From assembly GCA_026418415.1 (NCBI GenBank), contig JAOABK010000018.1, positions 1-35,948 of the forward strand: a stretch of DNA of 35,948 nt, read 5' to 3'. This document shows, piece by piece, positions 23,540-32,372 of this stretch. Below the pieces are notes generated by a model. It was not told where the DNA came from. It ran no database searches and saw only the letters and a program-made list of their open reading frames with translations. Within the stretch, counting starts at the first letter, position 1; each line of letters begins with the position of its first letter. The translations under genes and the position numbers were made by a program. The DNA is from Pseudomonadota bacterium. Its GTDB lineage: Bacteria > CALINM01.

Positions 23540-25036
23540 ATGGACTTAACTAAAAAGGGAAGCATTCTACCATCTGCGTCTTTATTTTTAATTAAAAGAA
23601 GGGTGCTTGAATTTTTAAACAAATTAGAAAGAAACAAATCAATTAAAGAAGATGATATTGAAGATATAGCTGAAAAACTAATAGATTATGGTCATCTTGC
23701 GATACCAATCATAGTCAAAAATTTTACCCTACAAAAAGACCCCTTAATATTAAGCAGATATGAGTATCTAATAATGAATATTTATGATATGGATTTTTTA
23801 AAATATCTTGTTAAAGTAAACTTAGATGAAAATTTGTATTTAAGAAAAAGCCTAATCAATCTCCTCAATTTTTATGGTTATGATTTAACTGAGTCTGATA
23901 TTTACTATTCTATCAGTAATTATTTTATTGAAACTAAAAGTTTTATAAAAGCAGTTTTGGAGAATAGCGAAAATTCCTATCAATCCATAATTGAATTAAT
24001 TAAGATGGTTTATTTTTTAACAGACTCTGAGAAAGAAAGTCTGATTCAAAGTATATTAGATAATTATGAAGAGAAAACCTTTATTATTTTATACCTTTTT
24101 TTGTGGACTGGATCGCATACATTAATAAATGAAACTCTTAAGCTATTAGGAAGGATGAAAACGGGTAAATCATTATTTTTGTTAAAAATATCTAAAGAGT
24201 TTTTACCTGAAATTTTTTCAGAAGAGATAGAGAGGAGCATTAAAAAACTGAATTTTTCAGGAATTTATAATGAGGAAAAACTAAAATTTTTAGAAAGGAA
24301 TTTTCGAATTAGAACAAAAATATCAAATTTAAATAGGGATAAAGAGTTTTTTATTTTTTTTGAGATAAGCGATTTAAATAAAGCAAATAAGTTTTTGTTT
24401 TCTATATCGGATTTTTATTTTCTATCGGTTAACAGTTATCTATATGACTCAAACGATAGCAAATTAGAAAACCTGTTTGGTTTAAAAGATGCTGACAGCA
24501 AATATTTATATAATATTTTACAAGATTTGATAAGAAATCATTATGACATGGGTGTACCTTTTCCATGGCAATTTACATGTTTAGTTTTTTTTCTTAATTA
24601 TAAAGATTTGGTTCCTAAAAAATATGAGTGTCAGATAGAGAAAAGAGAGGAGTTTTTTTTAAACGAGTTTTTACATGCTGAAATAAAAAATTTGTTAAGC
24701 ATGAATGATTGGTTATTAAATGATATAAGGTTTGTTGAAATTGTGGAGAAGTGGTATTTCAATACGGAACCTTATGAAGATCTTTGGAGAGATCACCTGT
24801 TTATAAGAAAGGTGATCAGAGAGATAATAATTCCTGAAATGGAGTTTTGGAAAAGAAGGTTATGCCAGCTTGGGGATTATCTTTACCTTGTTGAGGGAAA
24901 GCAAAAACTTTCAATGTACTTACATAAAACTGTTGAAAGGTTAAAGCCAGATATAGAGTTTATTGAAAAAGAGGATTTGATAAAAGAAATAATTATGTAT
25001 AATAAAGAGAAAGTTTTAAAAGAAAAGAGGAGGTAA
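23540..25036 (+). CDS. Uncharacterised 498-residue helical protein
   Basis: I do not recognise this gene. The protein is soluble, without a signal peptide or clear membrane helices, rich in Leu, Ile, Lys, Phe, Tyr and Asn. The first 250 residues look like an array of paired helices, HEAT-like in spacing (for example DDIEDIAEKLIDYGHLAIPI, then SRYEYLIMNIYDMDFLKYLV and TLINETLKLLGRMKTGKSLF). A central part (250-300) has strand-like RDKEFFIFFEISDLNKANKF, and the C-terminal 130 residues are strongly helical and charged. No catalytic motif is visible. It is six bases after the nitroreductase gene and four before gpsA, so it is probably expressed with both. Confidence 0.7.
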   Translation: MDLTKKGSILPSASLFLIKRRVLEFLNKLERNKSIKEDDIEDIAEKLIDYGHLAIPIIVKNFTLQKDPLILSRYEYLIMNIYDMDFLKYLVKVNLDENLYLRKSLINLLNFYGYDLTESDIYYSISNYFIETKSFIKAVLENSENSYQSIIELIKMVYFLTDSEKESLIQSILDNYEEKTFIILYLFLWTGSHTLINETLKLLGRMKTGKSLFLLKISKEFLPEIFSEEIERSIKKLNFSGIYNEEKLKFLERNFRIRTKISNLNRDKEFFIFFEISDLNKANKFLFSISDFYFLSVNSYLYDSNDSKLENLFGLKDADSKYLYNILQDLIRNHYDMGVPFPWQFTCLVFFLNYKDLVPKKYECQIEKREEFFLNEFLHAEIKNLLSMNDWLLNDIRFVEIVEKWYFNTEPYEDLWRDHLFIRKVIREIIIPEMEFWKRRLCQLGDYLYLVEGKQKLSMYLHKTVERLKPDIEFIEKEDLIKEIIMYNKEKVLKEKRR

Positions 25037-25040
25037 GTTA

Positions 25041-26051
25041 GTGAAAACTTCTGTTATCGGTGCTGGAAGCTTTGGAACTGCACTTTCAAATTTAATATCT
25101 TCTATTCATAGAGAAGTAATATTATGGGTCTATGAAAATGATGTCTTTGAAGAGATATTAACAAAAAGAGAAAATTCTATCTATATGCCGGGTATAAAAT
25201 TAAATGAAAATATAAAGCCCACAAGGAACATTGAAGAGGCTGTTAGAGATATTGATGTATTAGTTTTAGCGGTTCCTTCTCATGTGCTTAGAAATGTTTT
25301 AAATAACATAAAGCCTTTCATTAGCGAAAAAACTATTTTAGTTTCTGTTGCAAAGGGTATTGAGAATACAACAAATTTTCTTATGGCAGAAGTGATAGAG
25401 TCAGTTCTTGGTGAGAACTTTGCCAATAATATATGTGTCCTCTCTGGACCGAGCTTTGCAAAAGAAGTAGCAGAAAAAAAGCCAACCCTTGTTGTGGTAG
25501 CATCAAGGGATTTAAAGAAAGCAGAAATCATACAAAAGAATTTTTCCAATGAGTTTTTTAGGATATATACTTCCGATGATATTATTGGTGTTGAGCTTGG
25601 AGGGGCAGTAAAAAATGTAATCGCTATTGCAGCAGGTATATCAGAGGGCATGAGTTTAGGCTACAATGCAATGGCAGCGCTAATAACGCGTGGTCTTGCC
25701 GAAATGACAAGACTGGGAGTTGCTATGGGGGCAAATCCACTAACTTTTAAAGGACTTTCAGGGGTTGGTGATCTGGTTTTAACTTGCACAGGGAGTCTTA
25801 GTAGGAATAGGCAGGTAGGGATAAAATTAGCACAAGGCATGAAGATAAATGATATAGAAGGGCAAATGAGGATGGTCGCAGAAGGTGTAAAAACCTCTAA
25901 AGCGGTAAAAAACTTAGCTGAGAAATATGGTGTGGAGATGCCAATTTCAGAAAGTGTGTATAACATTATATACAACGGATATTCACCGACAAATGCTTTA
26001 AAAGAATTAATGCAAAGACAACTTAAATTTGAAAGAGAATTTGTTATTTAG
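25041..26051 (+). CDS. gpsA: NAD(P)-dependent glycerol-3-phosphate dehydrogenase
   Basis: GpsA reduces dihydroxyacetone phosphate to sn-glycerol 3-phosphate, the backbone of phospholipids. The 336 residues have the N-terminal Rossmann motif SVIGAGSFGTALSNL, DVLVLAVPSHVLRNVL, the catalytic region VLSGPSFAKEVAEKKPT and the substrate lysine in LGGAVKNVIAIAAG (near residue 190), then LITRGLAEMTRLGVAMGA and KGLSGVGDLVLTCTGSLSRN. The start is GTG at 25041 after GAGGAGGT. The product suits the lipid-linked enzymes encoded upstream (DgkA-PAP2 and Lnt). Confidence 0.96.
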   Translation: MKTSVIGAGSFGTALSNLISSIHREVILWVYENDVFEEILTKRENSIYMPGIKLNENIKPTRNIEEAVRDIDVLVLAVPSHVLRNVLNNIKPFISEKTILVSVAKGIENTTNFLMAEVIESVLGENFANNICVLSGPSFAKEVAEKKPTLVVVASRDLKKAEIIQKNFSNEFFRIYTSDDIIGVELGGAVKNVIAIAAGISEGMSLGYNAMAALITRGLAEMTRLGVAMGANPLTFKGLSGVGDLVLTCTGSLSRNRQVGIKLAQGMKINDIEGQMRMVAEGVKTSKAVKNLAEKYGVEMPISESVYNIIYNGYSPTNALKELMQRQLKFEREFVI

Positions 26052-26075
26052 AAAAATTTTTTAATAGGATATAAT
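26047..26075 (+). promoter_or_regulatory. Promoter of gpmI, probably leaderless
   Basis: A perfect TATAAT (26070-26075) lies five bases before the gpmI ATG at 26081. A weak -35 TTTAGA (26047-26052) stands 17 bases upstream, overlapping the gpsA stop. There is no Shine-Dalgarno, so the start codon would be at or within a base or two of the transcript's 5' end. Confidence 0.45.
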
Positions 26076-26080
26076 AGACT

Positions 26081-27616
26081 ATGCTTCCAGTTTATTTAAT
26101 AATTCTTGATGGATGGGGGATAAATAATTCCCTAAAGACCAAGAACGCTTTTAGAAGTGCTAATGCACCTTTTATAAAGTCGTTGTTTGAAAAATATCCC
26201 CATTCACAACTTTCAGCGTCTGGAGAAGATGTTGGACTTCCCGATGGCCAGATGGGAAATTCTGAAGTTGGGCATTTGAATATCGGAGCAGGTAGAATTG
26301 TATATCAAGATCTGACACGTATATCAAAGGAAATCAAAAACGGTAATTTTTTTAAAAATCCAGTACTTAATAAAGCCTTTGAAATAGCTAAGAAACATGA
26401 ATCTAAAGTGCATTTGATGGGGCTTGTTTCAGATGGTGGAGTTCATTCCCATATAGACCATTTAAAGGGACTGCTTGAATTAGCGAAGATAAAAGATTTT
26501 AGAAATGTTGTAATTCACTGCTTTACTGACGGTAGAGATACCCCGCCCACTAATGGTATTGAGTATATAAAAGATTTGTCAAACCATCTATCAAATTTAG
26601 GTTTTGGTAGGATTGGGGTTGTTTCGGGCAGATATTATGCTATGGATAGAGATAAAAGATGGGATAGGACAAAGTTAGCCTATGATGCTCTAACTCTTGG
26701 AGAAGCTCCCTATTATGCTGAAAGTGCTGTGGAAGCAGTTAAAATGGCATACGATAGGGGCGAGACAGATGAATTTATTAAACCAACGATTGTTAAACAG
26801 GACCAAGATATAAGAATTACAAAGAAGGATGTAGTTATATTCTTTAATTTTAGGGCAGATAGAGCAAGGCAATTGACGAAAGCATTGACAGAAGAAAAGT
26901 TCAACGACTTTGAAAGAAAAGTTCAACCGGATATTTCCTACTATGTAACTATGACCCTATACGATGAACTTTTTAAAAATGTTCATATTGCTTTCCCGCC
27001 AGAAAGTTTAAAAAATATACTTGGAGAAGTTTTGAGTGAGCATAAGATTAGACAGTTAAGAATTGCCGAGACTGAAAAATATGCCCATGTAACCTATTTC
27101 TTTAATGGTGGGGAGGAAAAGGCATTCCCCTATGAAGACAGATGCTTGATACCTTCTCCGAGGGAAGTTCCAACTTATGATTTAAAACCTGAGATGAGTG
27201 CCTATGAAGTAACTGACGAAGTTATTAAGAGATTAAATTCAGAAACTTATGAGTTTGTTGTACTGAATTATGCAAATATGGATATGGTAGGACACACTGG
27301 AGTTTTTGAATCAGCGGTAAAAGCGGTCGAAGCATTAGATAATTGTTTATCACGGCTTATACCAGCGATATTGGAAAAGAATGGCACTATCTTTTTAACA
27401 TCAGACCATGGAAACGCAGAACAAATGACTGAAGAAGATGGTAGTCCCCACACTGCTCATACAACAAACCCAGTACCCTTTATATTTATTAGCAATGGGT
27501 CAAAACTCAAAGTAAGAAATGGCATACTTGCGGATATAGCACCAACAATACTATCTTTTATGGGTATTAAAAAGCCCAATGAGATGACAGGTGTTTCCCT
27601 ATTTCAAACAGATTAG
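26081..27616 (+). CDS. gpmI: 2,3-bisphosphoglycerate-independent phosphoglycerate mutase
   Basis: GpmI interconverts 3- and 2-phosphoglycerate through a phosphoserine intermediate, using two Mn ions. The 511 residues are full length. Visible are the metal-binding Asp10 in IILDGWGIN, the catalytic Ser61 in DGQMGNSEVGHLNIGAGRIV, CFTDGRDTPP, SGRYYAMDRDKRWDR, FFNFRADRARQL and the C-terminal alkaline-phosphatase-like LTSDHGNAEQM with HTAHTTNPVPFI. It starts at 26081 with no Shine-Dalgarno behind a TATAAT box. The last 26 bases overlap the GTG start of comF. Confidence 0.96.
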   Translation: MLPVYLIILDGWGINNSLKTKNAFRSANAPFIKSLFEKYPHSQLSASGEDVGLPDGQMGNSEVGHLNIGAGRIVYQDLTRISKEIKNGNFFKNPVLNKAFEIAKKHESKVHLMGLVSDGGVHSHIDHLKGLLELAKIKDFRNVVIHCFTDGRDTPPTNGIEYIKDLSNHLSNLGFGRIGVVSGRYYAMDRDKRWDRTKLAYDALTLGEAPYYAESAVEAVKMAYDRGETDEFIKPTIVKQDQDIRITKKDVVIFFNFRADRARQLTKALTEEKFNDFERKVQPDISYYVTMTLYDELFKNVHIAFPPESLKNILGEVLSEHKIRQLRIAETEKYAHVTYFFNGGEEKAFPYEDRCLIPSPREVPTYDLKPEMSAYEVTDEVIKRLNSETYEFVVLNYANMDMVGHTGVFESAVKAVEALDNCLSRLIPAILEKNGTIFLTSDHGNAEQMTEEDGSPHTAHTTNPVPFIFISNGSKLKVRNGILADIAPTILSFMGIKKPNEMTGVSLFQTD

Positions 27617-28325
27617 TCTTTTCTTCCAAAATTTCCTAAACTTTTTAACTGGTGAAAGATGCTTTATTTGTAATAAATCCAATAAATTTATTTGTGAAGA
27701 TTGCTTTCCTAAACTACCATTCATAAAAGGTTATATTTGTAATATATGTTCATCCCCAATTCAAGGTAGGGAACTATGTGAAAACTTAATTTGCGGAGAA
27801 TGTCTTAAAAATCCCCCATCTTTTAAGAAGGTAATAGCTCCTTTCTGGTATGAAGATATTATGAGAGAACTTATGCACGAAATTAAGTTTCAGGGGAAGT
27901 ACTATTATGTCTATAAAATTTTTGAGTTAATAAAAGAAGGGATCTTTGATTTCTATAAAAGTATCCCCATGCAAGATATATACATAATACCAATTCCACT
28001 ATCTAAGGGGAGGAAAATTTCAAGGGGGTATAATCAATCATTTTTAATTGCCAAGGAACTCTCGAAGGTTATAAAAGCTCCTGTACTTAATAATTTTCTT
28101 ATAAAAATCAAAGAACTCCAACCAATGATGACACTTAACAGAGAAGAGAGGTTTAAAAATATAAAAGGTGCTTTTTCAGTTGCTAAAAAAAATAGCGTTG
28201 ATAGAATAATTTTAGTTGATGATATAATAACATCGACAGCAACAATAAGAGAGGCATCTTATGTGCTTAAAAAAGGAGGATGCAATGAAATATACGTTTT
28301 TGCGTTATGCAGGGCTAAAAATTAG
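27591..28325 (+). CDS. ComF-family phosphoribosyltransferase-like protein
   Basis: The 244-residue protein joins an N-terminal zinc-ribbon region (Cys24, Cys27, Cys35, Cys38, Cys50, Cys53, Cys63, Cys68 and Cys71 in CxxC-like pairs) to a type I phosphoribosyltransferase domain. That domain contains IPIPLSKGRKISRGYNQSFL, LNREERFKNIKGAF and the PRPP loop IILVDDIITSTATI. ComF proteins assist DNA uptake and possibly replication restart in naturally competent bacteria; the actual activity is unsettled. The start is GTG at 27591 inside gpmI; no better start follows before the zinc ribbon. Its 3' end overlaps the next gene by about 40 bases. Confidence 0.85.
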   Translation: MFPYFKQISLFFQNFLNFLTGERCFICNKSNKFICEDCFPKLPFIKGYICNICSSPIQGRELCENLICGECLKNPPSFKKVIAPFWYEDIMRELMHEIKFQGKYYYVYKIFELIKEGIFDFYKSIPMQDIYIIPIPLSKGRKISRGYNQSFLIAKELSKVIKAPVLNNFLIKIKELQPMMTLNREERFKNIKGAFSVAKKNSVDRIILVDDIITSTATIREASYVLKKGGCNEIYVFALCRAKN

Positions 28326-28896
28326 TTCAATAATATTCGTCACTCTAATGTTTACTGGTCTTCTAATAGCCCAAGAAATTCATAAATATATAGATGATCA
28401 AGGGGTTATGCATTTTGTAGATGATGAAAGCTTAATTCCAGAAAAATACAAAACTCGCTCAAAATCGGTTATAAAAAGGGAAGGTGAACCAAAACAATTA
28501 TTAGAAGAGCAAAAGGAAGCCCAACCAAAGGTTGACTTAAAAGGTGGAGAGGTAAAAAGGGATAAGTTTGGCAATACCCCTTCCTACTGGCGTGCAAGAT
28601 TTAAGGCTTTACAAGATGAAAGGCTTTCTAAAGAGAGGGAGTTAAGGAGCCTTGAAGAACAAAGAAGTGAAATATCAAAAAAATTAGAAAGTGCAAGGAG
28701 CAAAGCTTTTTTTATCGGAGATTCCCAGAGTATAACAGAAGCAGCATCATTAGAAAATAGGCTCAGAGATATCGAAAACTCTATTAAAATTACTATTACT
28801 GCTTTAGATGAATTAAACAAAAAAATTAGTGTAGATATATACGACGAACTTGTTCAAGCAGGCGGTGATCCTTCGTGGCTCATTTTAGGGGAATAG
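28285..28896 (+). CDS. DUF4124-domain exported protein
   Basis: The preferred start is ATG 28285, seven bases after AAGGAGG; an upstream in-frame ATG at 28261 has no such site. The 203-residue product has a signal peptide (KISSIIFVTLMFTGLLIA, cleavage probably just before QE) and then the DUF4124 core IHKYIDDQGVMHFVDDESLI, a short beta unit common in exported proteins of Gram-negative bacteria. The C-terminal half (about residues 95-190) is charged and predicted to form a coiled coil (DERLSKERELRSLEEQRSEI). It should be periplasmic. It is nested between comF and the helicase gene, overlapping both. Confidence 0.78.
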   Translation: MKYTFLRYAGLKISSIIFVTLMFTGLLIAQEIHKYIDDQGVMHFVDDESLIPEKYKTRSKSVIKREGEPKQLLEEQKEAQPKVDLKGGEVKRDKFGNTPSYWRARFKALQDERLSKERELRSLEEQRSEISKKLESARSKAFFIGDSQSITEAASLENRLRDIENSIKITITALDELNKKISVDIYDELVQAGGDPSWLILGE

Positions 28897-31709
28897 AAGA
28901 GAAGATAATCAAATATGCAGAAAATCTAAAAAGAAATGGACTTTATGTTTATCATAAAGCAATTGAGTCACAGGAATCGAAATTTTCTGACTTAAACGAT
29001 TTTTTTATTGAAGAATTTTGCAAAAGGCAGAATATAAGGCTATATAGCCACCAGAAAATTGCCATTGAAAATATACTTGCAGGGAAAAATGTTTGTATAT
29101 CAACGCCTACTTCAAGTGGAAAAACCCTCGTTTATCATTTACCAATATTAAAAAGCTTCTCAGAAGATAGGGACTCAAGATTTCTCCTTCTCTATCCTCT
29201 AAAGGCCCTTGCTCAAGATCAGAGAGAAAAATTAATGAAAAACGCTGAAAAGGTAACACCCTTCTTTCGCTGTGAAATTTATGACGGAGATACATCTTCC
29301 CACAAAAGGGAAAAGATAAGGAAAGCTCTTCCAAACTGTCTGATTACCAATCCCGATATGCTTCATTTTGGGATTCTACCATCCCATTATAAGTGGGAAG
29401 AGTTTTTTACAAATTTAAAATACATTGTTTTCGATGAAGTCCACACATATAGAGGAGTTTTTGGTAGTCACATTTCGTGGATAATAAGACGACTCAAGAG
29501 GATTTTAAACTATTACGATGCAAATCCCTTATTTATTACTACTTCAGCAACAATGGGTAATCCCATAGAATTTCATAAAAATTTGTTTGGCTTTGATTTT
29601 GAAATTATTCAGGAAAGTGGAGCTGGAAGCCCTGTTAAGCATTTTTTCTTTGTAAACCCTGAAGATGCGGGTAGTGCATATAGAATTGCAGGCAAACTAT
29701 TTTCTAATTTTGTTCAGGCAGGTATTAGAACAATAGTTTTTACAAAAGCCCGTAAGATAACCGAATTAATTTACAACAATTTTAAAAAGAGTTACCCAAA
29801 ACTATGTGATAAGGTTAGTTCTTATAGATCTGGCTATCTACCAGAAGAAAGAAGGGAGATTGAGAGGAAGCTTTTTAGTGGAGAACTGATAGGAGTAATA
29901 GCTACATCAGCATTAGAATTAGGTATTGATATTGGCAATTTAGATGTTTGCATACTGGTTGGTTATCCAGGGTCTATCATAAACACCTTTCAAAGAGCTG
30001 GTAGAGTAGGGAGGGGAAATGCTCCTGCTGGAATATTTATGGTTATGCAACAAGATGCCCTTGATCAATACTATGCGAAAAATCCAGAAGATTTTTTTAA
30101 CAGAACCTGTGAAGACATAATAGTTGATCCATTAAACCCCTATATAGCGAAAAGGCATCTTGTTTGTTCTGCCTATGAGATGCCAATTAGATTTGAAGAG
30201 ATCGACGATTATAAGAGTATTTTACTTGAAAATATTAAAGAGGGTACAATTTTCCAGTCTCAAGATGGAAGGTTATATTTCACTAAAGAGAGAAATCCTC
30301 ATCTTAAAATAAATATACGAGAATCCGGTGAGTCATACTCACTAATTGATATAAAGACTAAAAAAATTATAGGAACAATAAGCGCTCCAAGGGTCTTTTC
30401 TGAGTGTCATCCCGGTGCCATATACCTTCATAGAGGTGAGAGTTTCTTTGTAAAAAGTCTGGATGTAAATAAAAAAGAGGTATTGGTAGACGAAGATAGG
30501 GGAAATTACTTTACAAGACCTTACGTATCAAAAGACACAGAGATATTAAATATTGATAGAGAGAGGGTTGAGGATAATTTTGTCCTCCTCTATGGTAAAC
30601 TCAAGGTTACTGAGAGGGTGACGGGTTATGAAAAGAAGGACATTCTCAACCAGAACCTTATAGGTAGAGAAGATTTAGACCTTCCGCCTTATACTTATGA
30701 GACAATGGGATTCATTTTGAAGATCCCAAAGAGGACTATGAGAAAAATAGAGGAACAAAAACTTCATCTAATGGGTTCTCTTCATGCCACAGAACATGCA
30801 ATGATAGGATTGATGCCAACTATTGTTCTTTGCGATAGGTTTGATTTGGGTGGGATATGCTATCCCTTTCATCCTCAGACAGGAAGTTCTACTATATTTG
30901 TGTATGACGGATATGAAGGTGGCGCAGGACTTGCTCTATCGGGATTTAATAAGTTTAATGAGCTATTAGAAAATACACTACTACTTCTTGAAAGGTGTGA
31001 ATGTGAATTTGGCTGTCCATCATGTATCCATTCTCCTAAATGTGGTTCACAGAACTACCCCCTCGATAAAGAGGGATCTAAATTTTTATTAAAGAGCCTT
31101 TTAGGACATATTGTTTTTGTAGAGCAAGAAAAGATAACGGAAACATTCATAAAAGAAGCACTACCTGAAAAAGAAGAAATTATCCCTGATAGGGGTATTG
31201 TTTTTTTTGATTTGGAAACAAAATTTCTTGCCAATGAAGTTGGTGGTTGGCAAAATGCCCATTTAATGGGTGTTTCAGTAGCAGTACTTTATGATTATGA
31301 TGATGGTAGATTCAGTTTCTATGAGGAAAAAGATGTTGATGAATTAATAGAAAAACTCCTCAAAGCAAACCTCGTAGTTGGATACAACATTGAAGATTTT
31401 GACTTGAAAGTACTATCAGCCTATTATGGTAAAAAAATAAGGATAAAAACTTTTGACATTTTAAAGAAAATAAAAGAAAAACTGGGAATTAGAAAAAGCC
31501 TCCAACACCTTGCAAATATAAATTTAAATTCTGAAAAGATGTCAGATGGCATCCAGGCGGTAAAATGGTTTAGAGATGGAGAGTTAGAAAAACTAAAATT
31601 ATACTGCCAGAAAGATGTAGAACTGGTAAGAGAATTATTTGATTTATATAGAAAACAGGGGTATTTATCCTGTGAAATTGACAAAAAGATTGTGAGGGTT
31701 TATTTTTAA
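28875..31709 (+). CDS. YprA/Hrq1-type DEAD-box helicase fused to a YprB-like DEDD exonuclease
   Basis: A 944-residue cytoplasmic DNA-repair type protein. Residues 50-400 are a superfamily 2 helicase core: TPTSSGKT (Walker A, 78-85), DEVH (185-188), SAT (222-224) and QRAGRVGRG (371-379). Residues 630-740 form the MZB/DUF1998 zinc domain, with Cys706, Cys708, Cys712, Cys715 and Cys721 in ERCECEFGCPSCIHSPKCG. Residues 768-930 are an RNase H-like exonuclease: FFDLET (Asp777, Glu779), YNIEDFD (Asp839 or Asp841) and Y908-x3-Asp912 in YCQKDVE. In B. subtilis the helicase YprA (MrfA) and exonuclease YprB (MrfB) are separate and act in mitomycin repair. GTG 28875 is the start, 22 bases inside the preceding gene. 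Confidence 0.87.
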   Translation: MAHFRGIEEKIIKYAENLKRNGLYVYHKAIESQESKFSDLNDFFIEEFCKRQNIRLYSHQKIAIENILAGKNVCISTPTSSGKTLVYHLPILKSFSEDRDSRFLLLYPLKALAQDQREKLMKNAEKVTPFFRCEIYDGDTSSHKREKIRKALPNCLITNPDMLHFGILPSHYKWEEFFTNLKYIVFDEVHTYRGVFGSHISWIIRRLKRILNYYDANPLFITTSATMGNPIEFHKNLFGFDFEIIQESGAGSPVKHFFFVNPEDAGSAYRIAGKLFSNFVQAGIRTIVFTKARKITELIYNNFKKSYPKLCDKVSSYRSGYLPEERREIERKLFSGELIGVIATSALELGIDIGNLDVCILVGYPGSIINTFQRAGRVGRGNAPAGIFMVMQQDALDQYYAKNPEDFFNRTCEDIIVDPLNPYIAKRHLVCSAYEMPIRFEEIDDYKSILLENIKEGTIFQSQDGRLYFTKERNPHLKINIRESGESYSLIDIKTKKIIGTISAPRVFSECHPGAIYLHRGESFFVKSLDVNKKEVLVDEDRGNYFTRPYVSKDTEILNIDRERVEDNFVLLYGKLKVTERVTGYEKKDILNQNLIGREDLDLPPYTYETMGFILKIPKRTMRKIEEQKLHLMGSLHATEHAMIGLMPTIVLCDRFDLGGICYPFHPQTGSSTIFVYDGYEGGAGLALSGFNKFNELLENTLLLLERCECEFGCPSCIHSPKCGSQNYPLDKEGSKFLLKSLLGHIVFVEQEKITETFIKEALPEKEEIIPDRGIVFFDLETKFLANEVGGWQNAHLMGVSVAVLYDYDDGRFSFYEEKDVDELIEKLLKANLVVGYNIEDFDLKVLSAYYGKKIRIKTFDILKKIKEKLGIRKSLQHLANINLNSEKMSDGIQAVKWFRDGELEKLKLYCQKDVELVRELFDLYRKQGYLSCEIDKKIVRVYF
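31678..31706 (+). promoter_or_regulatory. Promoter of the polysaccharide deacetylase gene, predicting a leaderless mRNA
   Basis: A consensus TTGACA (31678-31683), a 17-base spacer and TATTTT (31701-31706). The ATG at 31712 follows after only five bases and has no Shine-Dalgarno. The element lies in the last codons of the helicase gene. It is almost a copy in design of the promoter at 22191 (TTGACAAAAA, 17-base spacer, TATTTTT). Confidence 0.6.
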
Positions 31710-31711
31710 AT

Positions 31712-32365
31712 ATGGCTTTTTTTATTGCCCTATTAATAAATAGCATTATCAATTTGCAGGTTATTAACAGTTTTCACGCGAATGAAAAACAAGTAGCGTT
31801 GACCTTTGATGCATGTGAGACAAAGACACCAAGTTATTTTGATAAAGAAGTATTAGAGTTTGTGATAAGAGAAGAAATACCGGTAACTATTTTTTTAAGT
31901 GGTAAGTTTATTGAAAGGAACACCAAAGATGTAAAAGAAGTAGCAAAATATGAATTTATAGAGATTGAAAACCACTCTTATTCCCACCATGACTTTACAA
32001 AACTCAGTGATAGTGATGCAAAGGAAGATATATTAAAAAATGAAAGGTTAATAGAAAGTGTTGTAGGGAAAAAACCAGTTTACTTTCGGTTTCCCTATGG
32101 ATATTATAATCAAACTAAACTGAAAATTTTGGAGGATTTAGGTTATAAAGTAGTCCATTGGACATTTCCCAGTGGAGATCCAGACAAAACAATAACCAAA
32201 GAAATGCTAATAGAGAATACACTTAGGAAGGTAAAACCAGGCTCAATTCTTATATTTCACATAAATGGTAGAGGGTGGAAAACAAAAGAAGCCTTACCAG
32301 AAATTGTAACTAAACTTAGAGAATGGGGTTATAGTTTTGTATTGTTAAAGGAAGTAATAAAATAG
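31712..32365 (+). CDS. NodB-type polysaccharide deacetylase
   Basis: The 217-residue protein has an N-terminal hydrophobic segment (FFIALLINSIINLQVI) acting as signal or anchor, so it is probably exported. The carbohydrate esterase 4 domain follows: VALTFDACETKTP with the catalytic Asp (the usual TFDDG is TFDAC), the metal histidines in IENHSYSHHDF (H-x3-H), RFPYGYYN and a final ILIFHINGRGW with the catalytic-site His. Such enzymes remove acetyl groups from peptidoglycan or other N-acetylated glycans. It starts just after the helicase stop from its own predicted promoter and is followed by smpB after seven bases. Confidence 0.88.
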   Translation: MAFFIALLINSIINLQVINSFHANEKQVALTFDACETKTPSYFDKEVLEFVIREEIPVTIFLSGKFIERNTKDVKEVAKYEFIEIENHSYSHHDFTKLSDSDAKEDILKNERLIESVVGKKPVYFRFPYGYYNQTKLKILEDLGYKVVHWTFPSGDPDKTITKEMLIENTLRKVKPGSILIFHINGRGWKTKEALPEIVTKLREWGYSFVLLKEVIK

Positions 32366-32372
32366 GACAAAT

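Noticed and set aside
25280-25651. 123-codon antisense open frame inside gpsA
   Set aside because: Opposite a clear gpsA with all motifs; composition is that of a mirrored coding frame (Ser/Thr/Phe-rich).
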